Shown here one piece after another: positions 35,487-43,970 of a DNA stretch of 64,000 nt; the first letter of the stretch is position 1; every line of letters starts with the position of its first letter. The notes under the pieces were generated by a model. The model saw only the letters and a list, made by a program, of their open reading frames with translations. It made no database searches and was not told the DNA's origin. Origin of the DNA: Prochlorococcus sp. AG-363-N20 (GTDB lineage Bacteria > Cyanobacteriota > Cyanobacteriia > PCC-6307 > Cyanobiaceae); assembly GCA_003280105.1 (NCBI GenBank), contig QCFX01000001.1, positions 1 to 64,000 on the forward strand, written 5' to 3'. A program made the translations under genes and the position numbers.

Positions 35487-35816
35487 TTGATCGATAATCC
35501 TCTTACATCTAGTAATGACTGATACGATTTTTACTTAGGTGAAACTTTTACTTGCAAGCTCCCCGACTCCAAGTCTTTAATTAACTCACAAGCTATTTTG
35601 TCTCTATCTTTCGTTATAGACTCCCTCAAAGAGTTTATACGTGATCTTTTCTGGAAGTAAAGGTTTCAAATTTATTTTCTTAAGAAAAGTACTAATTCAT
35701 TAACTATATTATAATGTGTCCGCAATGTTGCAAATTAAATAAGTGTCAAACTTAAGTCATGAGAATAGAAAAGAATAGGATTATAGTTATTTTCATCTCG
35801 ATCAGAAGTTAAAGCT
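35487..35816. other. Intergenic region, no gene seen
   Basis: AT-rich stretch without a supported ORF or hairpin terminator. Confidence 0.4.
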
Positions 35817-35990
35817 ATGGGCGAAGCAAGACGTCGAAAAGAAGCTGGTTTACCTCCAAAGATTACCAAGCAGAAAGAAAGTTCAAACTCTCTAAACCTC
35901 CTGGCAAAATATCCAAGACTGGGTATATACCTCGGAGCCCTTTTTGTCCTTTATTTAATTTATGATGTAGTGAATTACTATTCCAAATAA
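35817..35990 (+). CDS. DUF2839 membrane protein
   Basis: The 57-residue protein begins MGEARRRKEAGLPPKITKQK, a basic start followed by one hydrophobic helix (LGIYLGALFVLYLIYDVV) and a short tail. The GEARRRKEAGLPP opening is the DUF2839 fingerprint. Function unknown. Confidence 0.8.
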   Translation: MGEARRRKEAGLPPKITKQKESSNSLNLLAKYPRLGIYLGALFVLYLIYDVVNYYSK

Positions 35991-36096
35991 TAAGGTAGAT
36001 ATTCCTCTCAAATTTATATTGCTGAAAACTAAGTCTGATTTATAATTTTCCATGAAATAATGCAGAAGGTATTTTATAGTTAAGATTTCAGTCCTT

Positions 36097-36252
36097 ATGC
36101 ACTACCAATGCTCTGATTGCATCTACGCATACTCTCCAGAGAGAGGAGATCCAAAGAATGATGTCCCCCCTGGCACTCAGTTTGCAAATTTACCTGAAAG
36201 CTGGACTTGTCCAATCTGTGGTGCAAAAAAAGGAAGGTTTAAAAAAATTTAA
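36097..36252 (+). CDS. Rubredoxin
   Basis: The 51-residue protein is a small iron electron carrier. It has two CxxC pairs, YQCSDCIYAYSP near the start and WTCPICGAKKG near the end, binding one Fe with four Cys. The central GTQFANLPESW segment is standard for rubredoxins. It stands alone, with no obvious partner gene beside it. Unlike the cyanobacterial RubA of photosystem I assembly, it has no C-terminal membrane anchor, so it is probably soluble. Confidence 0.93.
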   Translation: MHYQCSDCIYAYSPERGDPKNDVPPGTQFANLPESWTCPICGAKKGRFKKI

Positions 36253-36722
36253 TTTTTTAGTGACTCATCATAGAGATAGAGGCACTAAAAAATAAAGCCC
36301 ATAAAAGCTGTTATCGTAAGCCATTAAAGTTATATAACCCATCTATTATTGCTAATAATTGACCATATTAGAAACTGCCAATTACGATGAATATAAATCC
36401 AGCTAAATGACTCTGGTTTAAGCCATCGCTCTTCAGAAGTTTTCGAGAGCAGTGATTCAGTAACAAGTGAGTCCAAAGAAGGAGCGGAGGTGTTGATGGG
36501 TCCGTCTTTCGTATTACTGCTGTGAATCGTCTCAATACTTCCCTTAGCGAATCTCTAAATCTTCATAGGAGAGCATTTGAGGAATGTTATGCATCCAATA
36601 TTCTGTATACCCTCACAAGGTTCACTTGAATTCAACTTTATTTAGAAGAAAGGCCTAGAGAGAGATGCGAAGGAAATTAAACTGTCTTGGCCAATCATTT
36701 ATGAGTTCCTTTTAGGCATTCA
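36253..36722. other. Intergenic region, no gene seen
   Basis: 470 bp with no supported ORF. A weak hairpin (36253-36262 with 36283-36292) lies just after the rubredoxin gene but lacks a T-run. Confidence 0.4.
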
Positions 36723-36836
36723 GTGAAATTCTCTGGGCAAGAATTGATTGAAAGTGTATTGAAGCCATCATTTTTTCAAAGAATCCCAGCGGGCAAACAA
36801 TATTCATTCCGAGCGAATAAAAAAGGTGGTTTCTAA
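36723..36836 (+). CDS. 37-residue hypothetical protein
   Basis: A GTG start with AGG about 6 nt upstream begins MKFSGQELIESVLKPSFFQR. A basic, Gly-containing end follows (AGKQYSFRANKKGGF). Codon use is protein-like. Function unknown. Confidence 0.5.
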   Translation: MKFSGQELIESVLKPSFFQRIPAGKQYSFRANKKGGF

Positions 36837-36975
36837 TCATGCAAAGGGTTTTCAAGGAATTGAAGACTCCCATTCAAGAGTTCATCAGTTTTCAATTGCG
36901 ATGACACCCAATCAAAAGTGAGCATGGGGCCTAAGAAGGAAATAGATTTAAAGCAACATATATAAATGAATTGCT

Positions 36976-37287
36976 TTGGTTACTGACAAGGAATTGCTCA
37001 AAGAGGTATCGAAAGAGCTTTGGCAATCAGTTAAAAAACTACGTCCTGGGCTCCCTAAGGAGGCACGTATTCAACTGGTACTCAAAGCCCTCATTACTAT
37101 TGGTGACCTCGCAAATCCCATTGAGGCCGCAATGGTTATTGGCAATACCCTAGATTTAGAAATGGAGGCCGAAGGAACATCTGATAAAGACAAGGAAGAA
37201 GCTACCAGCAGTAGCGAAGGCTCTTCAGCCAATGAGATGACTGAAGGGAAAAGAGTTGTGCGCAGAAGATCTTCTACTGCTCAATAA
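36976..37287 (+). CDS. Hypothetical protein, TTG or ATT start
   Basis: The 103-residue protein reads MVTDKELLKEVSKELWQSVK and has a helical N-terminal region, an acidic Ser/Glu-rich middle and a basic end with VVRRRSS. The start is unclear. TTG at 36976 is preferred; an ATT at 36970, directly after an in-frame TGA, would add two residues and would be a rare start codon. Function unknown. Confidence 0.65.
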   Translation: MVTDKELLKEVSKELWQSVKKLRPGLPKEARIQLVLKALITIGDLANPIEAAMVIGNTLDLEMEAEGTSDKDKEEATSSSEGSSANEMTEGKRVVRRRSSTAQ

Positions 37288-37714
37288 AGCATTTTTGAAT
37301 TAAAGGTAGTTATCGAATCTCACCTACTTCGATTCAGATTTTTGTCATAGGCCAAAATCATCCAGAATCGATTGCAAGGAAAGGCCTCTAGTCTCGACAA
37401 TGCATTCCTTAAGCTCATTACAAAGATGGGGTTTTACTTAATCAGATAATTTCATGTGACATCCATGCCCGCTTTGATTTCGTTTTTTCTAGCCTTCTAT
37501 TCATGCTCAAGATTTTGCAGAAGAGAATGACCATTCCAAAACACTCCAAAGCCAATACTGAAGACCCTTCTAAGTGGTCAGGTATTGAAATGCATTGCAT
37601 CTTTTTAAGTTAGAGGCCTTGAATTGCTCAACTTTCTTTTATTATTGTTTTTGATATTGTCTAGATTTCCCTTTTAATGCACAGTCAATTTGTAAATCCC
37701 TACAACTAATTCAA
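37288..37714. other. Intergenic region, no supported gene
   Basis: AT-rich region. Two very short overlapping frames (37465-37530 and 37527-37613) are seen but not trusted. No terminator or repeat. Confidence 0.4.
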
Positions 37715-38449
37715 GTGACTAAGATCGCAGATATTCTCAATCCTTTTTTGCAAAAGAAAGCACAGAAGTTTCAAACCCCATGGGGAGCATTTGAACCTGC
37801 TGTAGATATCTTTCCAATAATTTATTTAATTGCCATTTATGGGTTAATTTATGTACTTCCTTTTGGCAGAAATATTATTGGGACAAGTTGGTTTAATTGG
37901 TTACGGCTTGAAGATGGGCCTCTCGAATGGCTTCAGTGCCTCTTTTTCTTATCAGCTTCGATTTGTGCTTCAATCATTGTTTGGAAAACTAGAGGGCAAA
38001 GATTCAAAAAACAATGGATATGTTGGCTTGTACTAGGATTTGTTTGCTTTTTTATTGCTGGTGAAGAGATCAGCTGGGGGGAACGTATTACAGGGTTTGG
38101 CTTTGACTTCTTAAGGGATATAAATGAACAAGGTGAATCGAATATTCATAATAGTGAGTTCTTCCATCATACATTATTAGATCCTTCAATTATTATCTCT
38201 TGTTTGTTATTTGGTTGGCTAGGTTGGTCCCATTGGCCAGAGATTCATGCTCTCCCAAAACGTTACTATAGTCTTTACTTTCTCCCTGTTTCTTTATTCT
38301 ATTTCTACTATGATATATCATATGCTTCCACTATTAAACAAATCAGATATGATGGAGAAATTTTTGAATTACTATTAGCTTTGGGGTTGCTTTCTCATTG
38401 CTTGAATAGCATTTATCATCGAGAAAATAAACCTATTAAATATAGATAA
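37715..38449 (+). CDS. Conserved integral membrane protein
   Basis: The 244-residue protein has about six membrane segments and a highly conserved central motif EDGPLEWLQ, then FIAGEEISWGERITGFGF and, after a loop, SNIHNSEFFHH. The acidic pairs and His residues around the motif suggest an enzyme or ion-handling site facing the membrane interface. The same motif set is found across many bacteria without an assigned function. GTG start at 37715. Confidence 0.75.
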   Translation: MTKIADILNPFLQKKAQKFQTPWGAFEPAVDIFPIIYLIAIYGLIYVLPFGRNIIGTSWFNWLRLEDGPLEWLQCLFFLSASICASIIVWKTRGQRFKKQWICWLVLGFVCFFIAGEEISWGERITGFGFDFLRDINEQGESNIHNSEFFHHTLLDPSIIISCLLFGWLGWSHWPEIHALPKRYYSLYFLPVSLFYFYYDISYASTIKQIRYDGEIFELLLALGLLSHCLNSIYHRENKPIKYR

Positions 38450-38540
38450 GTTAAAAGTTAAGTTTATTCTTGCCTAAAAACAGGCCCTATTTCTGGGGTA
38501 ACCTAATTAGGCATATATTTTTGAATCTTTACAGCATTAA

Positions 38541-38726
38541 ATGACTAAAGAAAAGCAGAAAGAAAATTTTCTCAAAAAAAGTGGTAAATGGGGTTCCATC
38601 ATTATTACTCTTTGGGTCGGCTTGAATATTCTCTTGCCTCTAGCGCTATTGCGTATTCCAGCAGTTCAAAAATATTTGGTTGCCTTAAAAGACAAACTCC
38701 CTTTTGATATTCCTGGATTTACCTAG
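38541..38726 (+). CDS. Small membrane protein
   Basis: The 61-residue protein has a basic N-terminus and one long hydrophobic segment (SIIITLWVGLNILLPLALLR). Its stop is directly followed by the ATG of the next gene, so the two are co-translated. Function unknown. Confidence 0.65.
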   Translation: MTKEKQKENFLKKSGKWGSIIITLWVGLNILLPLALLRIPAVQKYLVALKDKLPFDIPGFT

Positions 38727-38888
38727 ATGAGAACAGAGCTCATTTGTTTTTTCTTGCTTGGTATCGCAGCATTGCTTCTAAATGCTGGACTCTCTTCTCA
38801 AGCTCTTCCACTCTTTTGGTTAGTTCTTCCATTAGTGATCAAAGTCAATCTCGATAATATGCTCCAAAGAAACAAGGAAAATAGCTAG
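38727..38888 (+). CDS. 53-residue membrane protein
   Basis: The gene starts at the base after the preceding stop codon (38726). The product begins MRTELICFFLLGIAALLLNA and has a second hydrophobic stretch (LPLFWLVLPLVIKV) before a polar end. It forms a compact two-gene unit with the 61-residue gene. Confidence 0.65.
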   Translation: MRTELICFFLLGIAALLLNAGLSSQALPLFWLVLPLVIKVNLDNMLQRNKENS

Positions 38889-38915
38889 AAAAGAGAATGC
38901 GCTTTAGATAATTAG

Positions 38916-39191
38916 TTGACAATCTCAATTACATCTCCTTGCCCTCAAATAACAATCAACGAGCTAGGGATAAGACAATGGCCAATTTGGGCATGTGAGC
39001 CTAGTAACTTTTCTTGGACATACCACGAGAAGGAAACTTGTTTGATACTCGAAGGGGCTGTAACAGTTACACCCTATGGAGGCGACCCTATCAGCATTGA
39101 TGCAGGCGATCTAGTGGTTTTTCCTCAAGGGATGTCTTGCACATGGGAGGTGCATAAGGCAATCAGAAAGCATTATCGTTTTGACAACTAA
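38916..39191 (+). CDS. Cupin-domain protein (DUF861 type)
   Basis: The 91-residue protein has a small cupin barrel: the WACEPSNFSWTYHEKETCLI strand with the Glu-Thr-Cys pattern seen in ethanolamine-type cupins, then EGAVTVTP, DAGDLVVFPQGMSC and WEVHKAIRKHYRF. It lacks some metal His of classical cupins, so activity is uncertain. TTG start. Confidence 0.8.
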   Translation: MTISITSPCPQITINELGIRQWPIWACEPSNFSWTYHEKETCLILEGAVTVTPYGGDPISIDAGDLVVFPQGMSCTWEVHKAIRKHYRFDN

Positions 39192-39253
39192 AGTCAATCA
39201 AGACAGAGAAGTGTTTTGATGCCGTTCTCTAGCTTCATGAATCTTTGATTCCT

Positions 39254-39451
39254 TTATGCCGCTAGATCCCCTCTTAGTCCACGTTCTCTACTTCCTTTGA
39301 ACCATTTACAATGAGGCTCGGTGCTTACTGGATACAAATGACCAGTCTCTGAAAATCCCTTCTTAATTTCTAAATGTTCTTCCAGAACAGCTTGGTATAC
39401 CTCCCTTGAAGAAACACAACTCAACTCTTTACTTGATGATCTAGAGGACAT
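39254..39451 (-). CDS. Hypothetical protein
   Basis: The 65-residue protein begins MSSRSSSKELSCVSSREVYQ, then AVLEEHLEIKKGFSETGHLY and an HCKWFKGSRERGL end. The composition is protein-like. Function unknown. Confidence 0.6.
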   Translation of the reverse strand: MSSRSSSKELSCVSSREVYQAVLEEHLEIKKGFSETGHLYPVSTEPHCKWFKGSRERGLRGDLAA

Positions 39452-39614
39452 GATTCTTATATATCTACAAGAATGATTAGCTAAAATCTAAAATAGGTTG
39501 TTCAGAATGAACCATTGAAGCTAAATGTATGGGAAATTAGATTTTGATATTGCTTCTCATCTGAGCTTTCATTGTTTCTTGAGAGTGAATACAAACAGGA
39601 TCTGCTTACAAAAA

Positions 39615-39643
39615 AAGAGCTAGTTACTCTGTAACTAGCTCTT
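39615..39643 (-). terminator. Rho-independent terminator of a micro-gene
   Basis: Arms 39615-39627 and 39631-39643 form a perfect 13-bp stem with a 3-nt loop. On the minus strand it is followed by about eight T. It lies 25 bp past the stop of the 33-residue gene at 39668-39769. Confidence 0.85.
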
Positions 39644-39667
39644 GATTAATAGGCTTAACGAGACAAC

Positions 39668-39769
39668 CTATATAAACCTATTAATTGTGAAACCTTTCAA
39701 GGCTGGAGGCATTGAGTACTCAAATAATTTAATTACCATTGACTCCTGACCGATCGGTAGATACGACAA
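39668..39769 (-). CDS. 33-residue peptide with canonical ribosome-binding site
   Basis: The minus strand carries GGAGGTGATC, a near-complete match to the 16S rRNA 3' end, about 3 nt before a TTG. The frame encodes MSYLPIGQESMVIKLFEYSM and then PPALKGFTINRFI, ending 25 bp before a strong terminator. Such a tight package (full ribosome-binding site, short ORF, terminator) argues for a real translated peptide. Function unknown. Confidence 0.6.
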   Translation of the reverse strand: MSYLPIGQESMVIKLFEYSMPPALKGFTINRFI

Positions 39770-39903
39770 TGGATCACCTCCGTAATGAAACTGGTTATAA
39801 AGTAGCCAAAAAATCATTTCTTGTCTTACCCAATTTCACAATATTGAAAACGTGAAAAGATGACAGCCTGCTTGCACAAGCATTCAAATAGCTTCTATTG
39901 ATC

Positions 39904-40044
39904 ATGCGTCTTATTTCCCCAATAGCTTCCATTTTGATATGCCCTCTAACGCTGATTGGGCTTCTTCTCTATGTAACGGCTCCAGAAAAAGACAATCAAA
40001 CGGAAATTAACCACAAAAGCAGATACACCGTCACACAGATTTAA
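39904..40044 (+). CDS. 46-residue membrane peptide
   Basis: The ATG-started frame encodes MRLISPIASILICPLTLIGL then LLYVTAPEKDNQ and a polar end. One hydrophobic helix is present. The next gene starts 96 bp further. Function unknown. Confidence 0.55.
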   Translation: MRLISPIASILICPLTLIGLLLYVTAPEKDNQTEINHKSRYTVTQI

Positions 40045-40139
40045 TAAGCCATTATTTTAGAAAGAATATATAAGTAAAACGCTGACTGAACACGGATCAA
40101 ACCTCCTCAAAATACATAAAGGCCTCAATCATTACCACC

Positions 40140-40610
40140 ATGAACTCATCACGGATTCTTAATTTAAAAATGCGCCGCTTTTTAGTATTGGCACTAACAA
40201 CTGGAATTACGTTCCCAATGGTCGCCTGTAGTGCCAAAAAAGAAACATCTACCATGTTAGAGCCAATAGTTGTAGAGACTCTCGCTAATGCCACTGAATC
40301 TTGGAATGGAGATTCATATAGCTATCCAAGAGGGAAAGCACAAATGACACTTCAGCGCATAGTTGCCCAACCAGGATTTAAAACACCTCTTCATTATCAC
40401 TCACAACCTGGAATTGCTTATGTCGTAAAAGGAATGCTTTCCTGTGGGACCATCGATGGTCAAAAGCTAAAAGTAGGTCCTGGCGAAAGCTTTGCCGCAC
40501 CTCAAGAAACTATTCACTACTGCGAAAGTATTGGCAATGAAGCTGCACTAGTTTTTGTTGCTTCTGCTGGCGTTCAAGGACAGGAAATAACCATTCCTTC
40601 AAAGGAATAG
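40140..40610 (+). CDS. Cupin-domain lipoprotein
   Basis: The 156-residue protein has a lipoprotein signal (MRRFLVLALTTGITFPMVAC with a preceding basic start). A cupin-2 domain follows with HYHSQPGIAYVVKGMLSC (metal His pair and conserved Gly), PGESFAAPQETIHYC and a closing VFVASAGV strand. Metal binding by His residues is likely from the family. The ATG at 40170 is an alternative start. Exported cupins may bind or transform small molecules; the substrate is unknown. Confidence 0.85.
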   Translation: MNSSRILNLKMRRFLVLALTTGITFPMVACSAKKETSTMLEPIVVETLANATESWNGDSYSYPRGKAQMTLQRIVAQPGFKTPLHYHSQPGIAYVVKGMLSCGTIDGQKLKVGPGESFAAPQETIHYCESIGNEAALVFVASAGVQGQEITIPSKE

Positions 40611-40748
40611 CAGTGTTTCTTGGTTGTGAAACCCAAAAAGCTTTAAGAAGCCAAGGTTATTCCTTAAAATTAATTGCCATAGAACACATCTCTTATTTGC
40701 TCAAAAAAAAAGGATATTGATTAAATCAATATTTTGAGTAGTTTATGC

Positions 40749-41762
40749 ATGCAGATTTTGCAAGCGCACGTGACCTTTCCTCGGAATGCTGTTTCCATTG
40801 CCGCTATTGCGGCCCTTGCCGCCAGCTTAAGTTCCTGCGGTTCGACTGATTCTCCATCGAACGTCAGACTCAGCGCTGCAGGTGCAACTTTCCCCGCAAA
40901 GATTTACACGCGTTGGTTTTCTGACCTCTCTAAATCTGGCGGACCCAAGGTGAATTATCAAGCAGTGGGTTCAGGCTCTGGTCGCAAAGCATTCATTGAT
41001 CAGACTGTGGATTTTGGCGCCTCGGATGAGCCGATGAAAACAAGCGATATAGCAAAGGTCACACGTGGGGTGGTTCAGATTCCTATGGTTGGAGGCACTA
41101 TCGGCTTTGGCTACAACAATCCAGCCTGTGAGCTCAAGCTCACACAAAAACAAGCTGTTCGTGTAGCAATGGGCAAGATTCAAGATTGGGGTGAGCTTGG
41201 ATGTCCAAGTCAAAAACTTCTGTGGGTTCATCGCTCTGATGGCTCAGGGACAACCAAAGCATTTACTAGTTCAATGGAAGCTTTTTCTTCAGAGTGGAGC
41301 TTAGGTACTGGTAAATCTGTTAAATGGCCAATAGGTGTTGGAGGTAAAGGCAATTCTGGAGTGGCTAATATTATTCGGCAAACCCCTGGAGCAATTGGCT
41401 ATCTTAATCAGTCCTATATCAAAGGAAGCGTTAGATCCGCAGCTCTTCAAAATCTCTCTGGAGAGTTTCTGCAGCCAACGCTGGAGACTGGTGCAACTGC
41501 TCTGAACGGGATAAAATTAGATAGCAACCTAGCTGGAGCCAACCCGAACCCAAGAACTCGAGGCGCTTATCCCATTGCTACTCTTACTTGGATCTTAGCT
41601 TACGAGACTGGTAATGGCCCTAAAAGGGAAGTGATTATAGAAGCACTAAACTACCTTCTTAGCGACAATGCGCAAAAAAAGGCTAGCACCTTAGGGTTCG
41701 TACCTCTTAAAGGGGATATCCTTAACAAAGCCCGTGGAGCTATCCAAAGGATCGGGGATTAA
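40749..41762 (+). CDS. pstS: Phosphate-binding protein of the Pst ABC transporter
   Basis: PstS binds phosphate in the periplasm and delivers it to the PstCAB channel. From the ATG at 40749 the protein has 337 residues. It has a signal region with an SSCGS lipoprotein-type motif, and SAAGATFPAKIYTRWFSDLS with the conserved phosphate-loop Ser and Thr. DFGASDEPM (Asp contacting phosphate), HRSDGSGTTKAF and a closing region with TRGAYPIATLTW follow. An in-frame TTG at 40734 adds five residues. No pstC, pstA or pstB gene is in the window. A PhoB box was looked for and not convincingly found. Confidence 0.95.
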   Translation: MQILQAHVTFPRNAVSIAAIAALAASLSSCGSTDSPSNVRLSAAGATFPAKIYTRWFSDLSKSGGPKVNYQAVGSGSGRKAFIDQTVDFGASDEPMKTSDIAKVTRGVVQIPMVGGTIGFGYNNPACELKLTQKQAVRVAMGKIQDWGELGCPSQKLLWVHRSDGSGTTKAFTSSMEAFSSEWSLGTGKSVKWPIGVGGKGNSGVANIIRQTPGAIGYLNQSYIKGSVRSAALQNLSGEFLQPTLETGATALNGIKLDSNLAGANPNPRTRGAYPIATLTWILAYETGNGPKREVIIEALNYLLSDNAQKKASTLGFVPLKGDILNKARGAIQRIGD

Positions 41763-41891
41763 TTTTAAGGCTCAATATTTCCCTTAAAACAGTACTCTAA
41801 TCTAACTTTTTGGAGAGTAACAGATAAAATTTTATTTACCCCGAAAAGCATATCCGACCTGATTTTACTAAGTCTGGTCGGGCTGAATAGA

Positions 41892-42683
41892 TCAATGATG
41901 TTTTTTTCGAGGCAAGAATCCCAATGAGGCAACACATAAAACCGCTATTAGAGGGCCTGGAGCTAAATTAAATGTAATCGCAGTGAAAAAACCTACAAGA
42001 GAAATTAAGAGTCCAAATAGAGAAGCTCGAAGCATGGCAATTCGGAGACTTGATGCTTGCACTAATCCCAATAAAGTTGGAGAAGAGAGAAGAGCTATAA
42101 CAAGAATCACGCCTACTGCAGACATTGAGCTCACAATTGCAAGAGCCGTTGCAAAGCCTAAAGCTAATCTTAAATAAGAAACTTTTATATCACTGCCTGC
42201 TGCTCCTTCTGGATCTAGGCCAATGTGTACAAGTTGTCGGTAACCAAAAACCATAAGAAATGAAAATACTATAAAAGAAATTAGAGTTCTAACTAGATCA
42301 CTCAAATTTGCTGTCAAAAGGTCTCCAAATAAAACTGCTTCCAAATCTATTCTGATTCCGAATAGTGGAATCATGAGAACGCCAAGACCAAGTGATCCCG
42401 CAAGAACTGTATTCATAACTGCTTCAAAGTCTTCATTACGTTTCATAGAAAGTCTTTCTGCTACCAAAGCGCCAACTAAACCACTTATGACGCCTCCTAT
42501 ACCAGGATCAATCCCAAGAGCTAAAGCCAACGCCAAACCTGGCAAAACTGAATGGGAAATGAGATTAACTTGTAAAAGACGCTTGTGCGCAATCAATACA
42601 GTTCCTATTGCAGGGCAAAGAATGCCTGTAAATACAGTGAGTAGGAAGGGAAAGAGCCACCAATGTTGAATAGAGAAAGACAC
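41892..42683 (-). CDS. znuB: Zinc ABC transporter permease
   Basis: The 263-residue membrane protein has the ABC-3 permease pattern: FTGILCPAIGTVLIAHKRLL near the start, HSVLPGLALALALGIDPGIG (the ATPase-contacting loop region), and further membrane helices with SSMSAVGVILVIALLSSPTLLG. It moves zinc through the inner membrane with ZnuC and ZnuA. It is separated from znuC by the zur gene on the opposite strand, so it is transcribed apart from znuC. Confidence 0.93.
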   Translation of the reverse strand: MSFSIQHWWLFPFLLTVFTGILCPAIGTVLIAHKRLLQVNLISHSVLPGLALALALGIDPGIGGVISGLVGALVAERLSMKRNEDFEAVMNTVLAGSLGLGVLMIPLFGIRIDLEAVLFGDLLTANLSDLVRTLISFIVFSFLMVFGYRQLVHIGLDPEGAAGSDIKVSYLRLALGFATALAIVSSMSAVGVILVIALLSSPTLLGLVQASSLRIAMLRASLFGLLISLVGFFTAITFNLAPGPLIAVLCVASLGFLPRKKHH

Positions 42684-42735
42684 GAGTCAGAAATTAAACT
42701 AAGGTTTGGCCAATAGATCAAATTCCATTTTTAAA

Positions 42736-43137
42736 ATGGTGAAAAGCAATTCAGATGTATCGATTCGTCAGAATCTGATCCTTGCAGAGCTTGGGAATTG
42801 TGATGATGAGTTGAGTGGTCAAGATCTACATAGGAAATTACATGAAAGTAAATCTTCTATGGGTTTGACAACTGTTTATAGGAATCTTCAAGTTCTAATT
42901 AAAAAAGGGTTGGTTCGTTCTCGGAATCTTCCCACTGGGGAAGTTCTCTATGCACCAGTCGAGAGAGATATTCATCATTTGACTTGCGTTGATTGTGGAG
43001 AAACCACCCCATTGAAGGGTTGTCCCGTCAAAAACATCCAGTTGCCTACAACCAAAGACAAAAACTTTGAGCTTTTGTTTCATACACTCGAATTCTTTGG
43101 CCTTTGTCAAAGCTGCCTTAAACAACAAAGGACTTGA
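42736..43137 (+). CDS. zur: Zinc uptake regulator of the Fur family
   Basis: The 133-residue protein has an N-terminal winged-helix region with DLHRKLHESKSSMGLTTVYR, the Fur-family recognition helix (TTVYRNLQVLIKKGLV). A metal domain follows with YAPVERDIHHLTCVDCGETT, another Cys (PLKGC), and a C-terminal GLCQSCLKQ pair that holds structural zinc. Zur represses zinc uptake genes when zinc is bound. It lies between znuB and znuC, divergent from znuB. An in-frame TTG start at 42706 adds ten residues; the ATG is preferred. The cluster context decides Zur over Fur. Confidence 0.9.
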   Translation: MVKSNSDVSIRQNLILAELGNCDDELSGQDLHRKLHESKSSMGLTTVYRNLQVLIKKGLVRSRNLPTGEVLYAPVERDIHHLTCVDCGETTPLKGCPVKNIQLPTTKDKNFELLFHTLEFFGLCQSCLKQQRT

Positions 43138-43153
43138 GAAACTTATTTCCATA

Positions 43154-43852
43154 TCAATCACAACAATGATTCCCCATACAAGTAATGGAATCGAGTTGTT
43201 CTTGCACTTCTTCAGGCGAACCAAATCCTAAAACTCGCTTATCTAATGCAACTACCTTGTCGTAAGTATTTAAGGATTTTCCCCAATCATGACTACTCAC
43301 AAAAACTGTTAGCCCAGAATCAGCCAACTGACGCACAATTCTTAAAAACTGTTCTCTCGTAGGAGGGTCTAACGAAGAACACGGCTCGTCTAGCAAATAG
43401 ATTGATGCTGGTCTCATCAAAGTCTTGGCCAGCAAAGTCCTTTGTTGTTGACCACCTGATAATGAGTCCAGTCTTCTTTCTGCGAGTTCAGATATGCCAA
43501 CTCTTTGTAGACAAGCTGCAATGTCACAGCAAGTAGGTTGAGAGTAATTGACTCGCCCTAATTCAACTAACCCTTCGACAGTAATGGGAAAATTCCAGTT
43601 AATAGAAGTTCTCTGAGGCATCAAAGCAACCTGATCACAATTTCCTGTCAAGGACTTTCCATTGATCGTGACTTTTCCTTTGTGAGGCTGATTTTCCCCT
43701 TTGAGAAGTCTTAATAATGTTGATTTGCCAGCACCATTAGGACCAACGAGAGCCGTCAGAGTACCTGGCAATAAAGCTATTGAAACATCTTCTAAGACTG
43801 ATTGGCTTTCATAAGCAAAAGACAAATTTTCAGCCCTTAAGTCAACCATCAT
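43154..43852 (-). CDS. znuC: Zinc ABC transporter ATP-binding protein
   Basis: The 232-residue ATPase powers zinc import. It has the Walker A loop LVGPNGAGKSTLLRLL near residue 35-50, a Q-loop region with VALMPQRTSINWNFP, the signature LSGGQQQRTLLAKTLMRP and Walker B SIYLLDEPCSSLDPP. A GTG three codons upstream would shift the start; the ATG at 43852 is chosen. It starts 42 bp from the Zur-type operator that it shares with znuA. Confidence 0.95.
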   Translation of the reverse strand: MMVDLRAENLSFAYESQSVLEDVSIALLPGTLTALVGPNGAGKSTLLRLLKGENQPHKGKVTINGKSLTGNCDQVALMPQRTSINWNFPITVEGLVELGRVNYSQPTCCDIAACLQRVGISELAERRLDSLSGGQQQRTLLAKTLMRPASIYLLDEPCSSLDPPTREQFLRIVRQLADSGLTVFVSSHDWGKSLNTYDKVVALDKRVLGFGSPEEVQEQLDSITCMGNHCCD

Positions 43853-43893
43853 TCCAAGCACTCAGAGATAGCCAAAAGCCACAGGAATGGATA

Positions 43894-43908
43894 TGATAAT
43901 CATTATCA
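43894..43908. promoter_or_regulatory. Zur-type operator between znuC and znuA
   Basis: TGATAATCATTATCA is a perfect 7-1-7 palindrome in the divergent gap between znuC (start 43852) and znuA (start 43929 or 43971). Known cyanobacterial Zur boxes have the form TGATAAT-N-ATTATCA. Its place lets one Zur dimer pair control both transcripts. Confidence 0.85.
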
Positions 43909-43970
43909 CTATGTTGATCGTACACCGAATGTCAATTCAAGCTAACCAACCAAATATAAGCAGCCTGTCG

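Noticed and set aside
36839-36904. Plus-strand 21-codon frame
   Set aside because: Too short and without start signal to separate from chance.
37465-37613. Two overlapping frames of 21 and 28 codons with an ATGA junction
   Set aside because: The overlap is suggestive, but both products look random and there is no ribosome-binding site.
40620-40748. Possible PhoB box upstream of pstS
   Set aside because: TTAA-containing short repeats are present, but their spacing does not match the cyanobacterial consensus well enough to call.
41854-41881. Hairpin CCGACC/GGTCGG between pstS and znuB
   Set aside because: The stem is short and no T-run follows on either strand, so a terminator is not supported.
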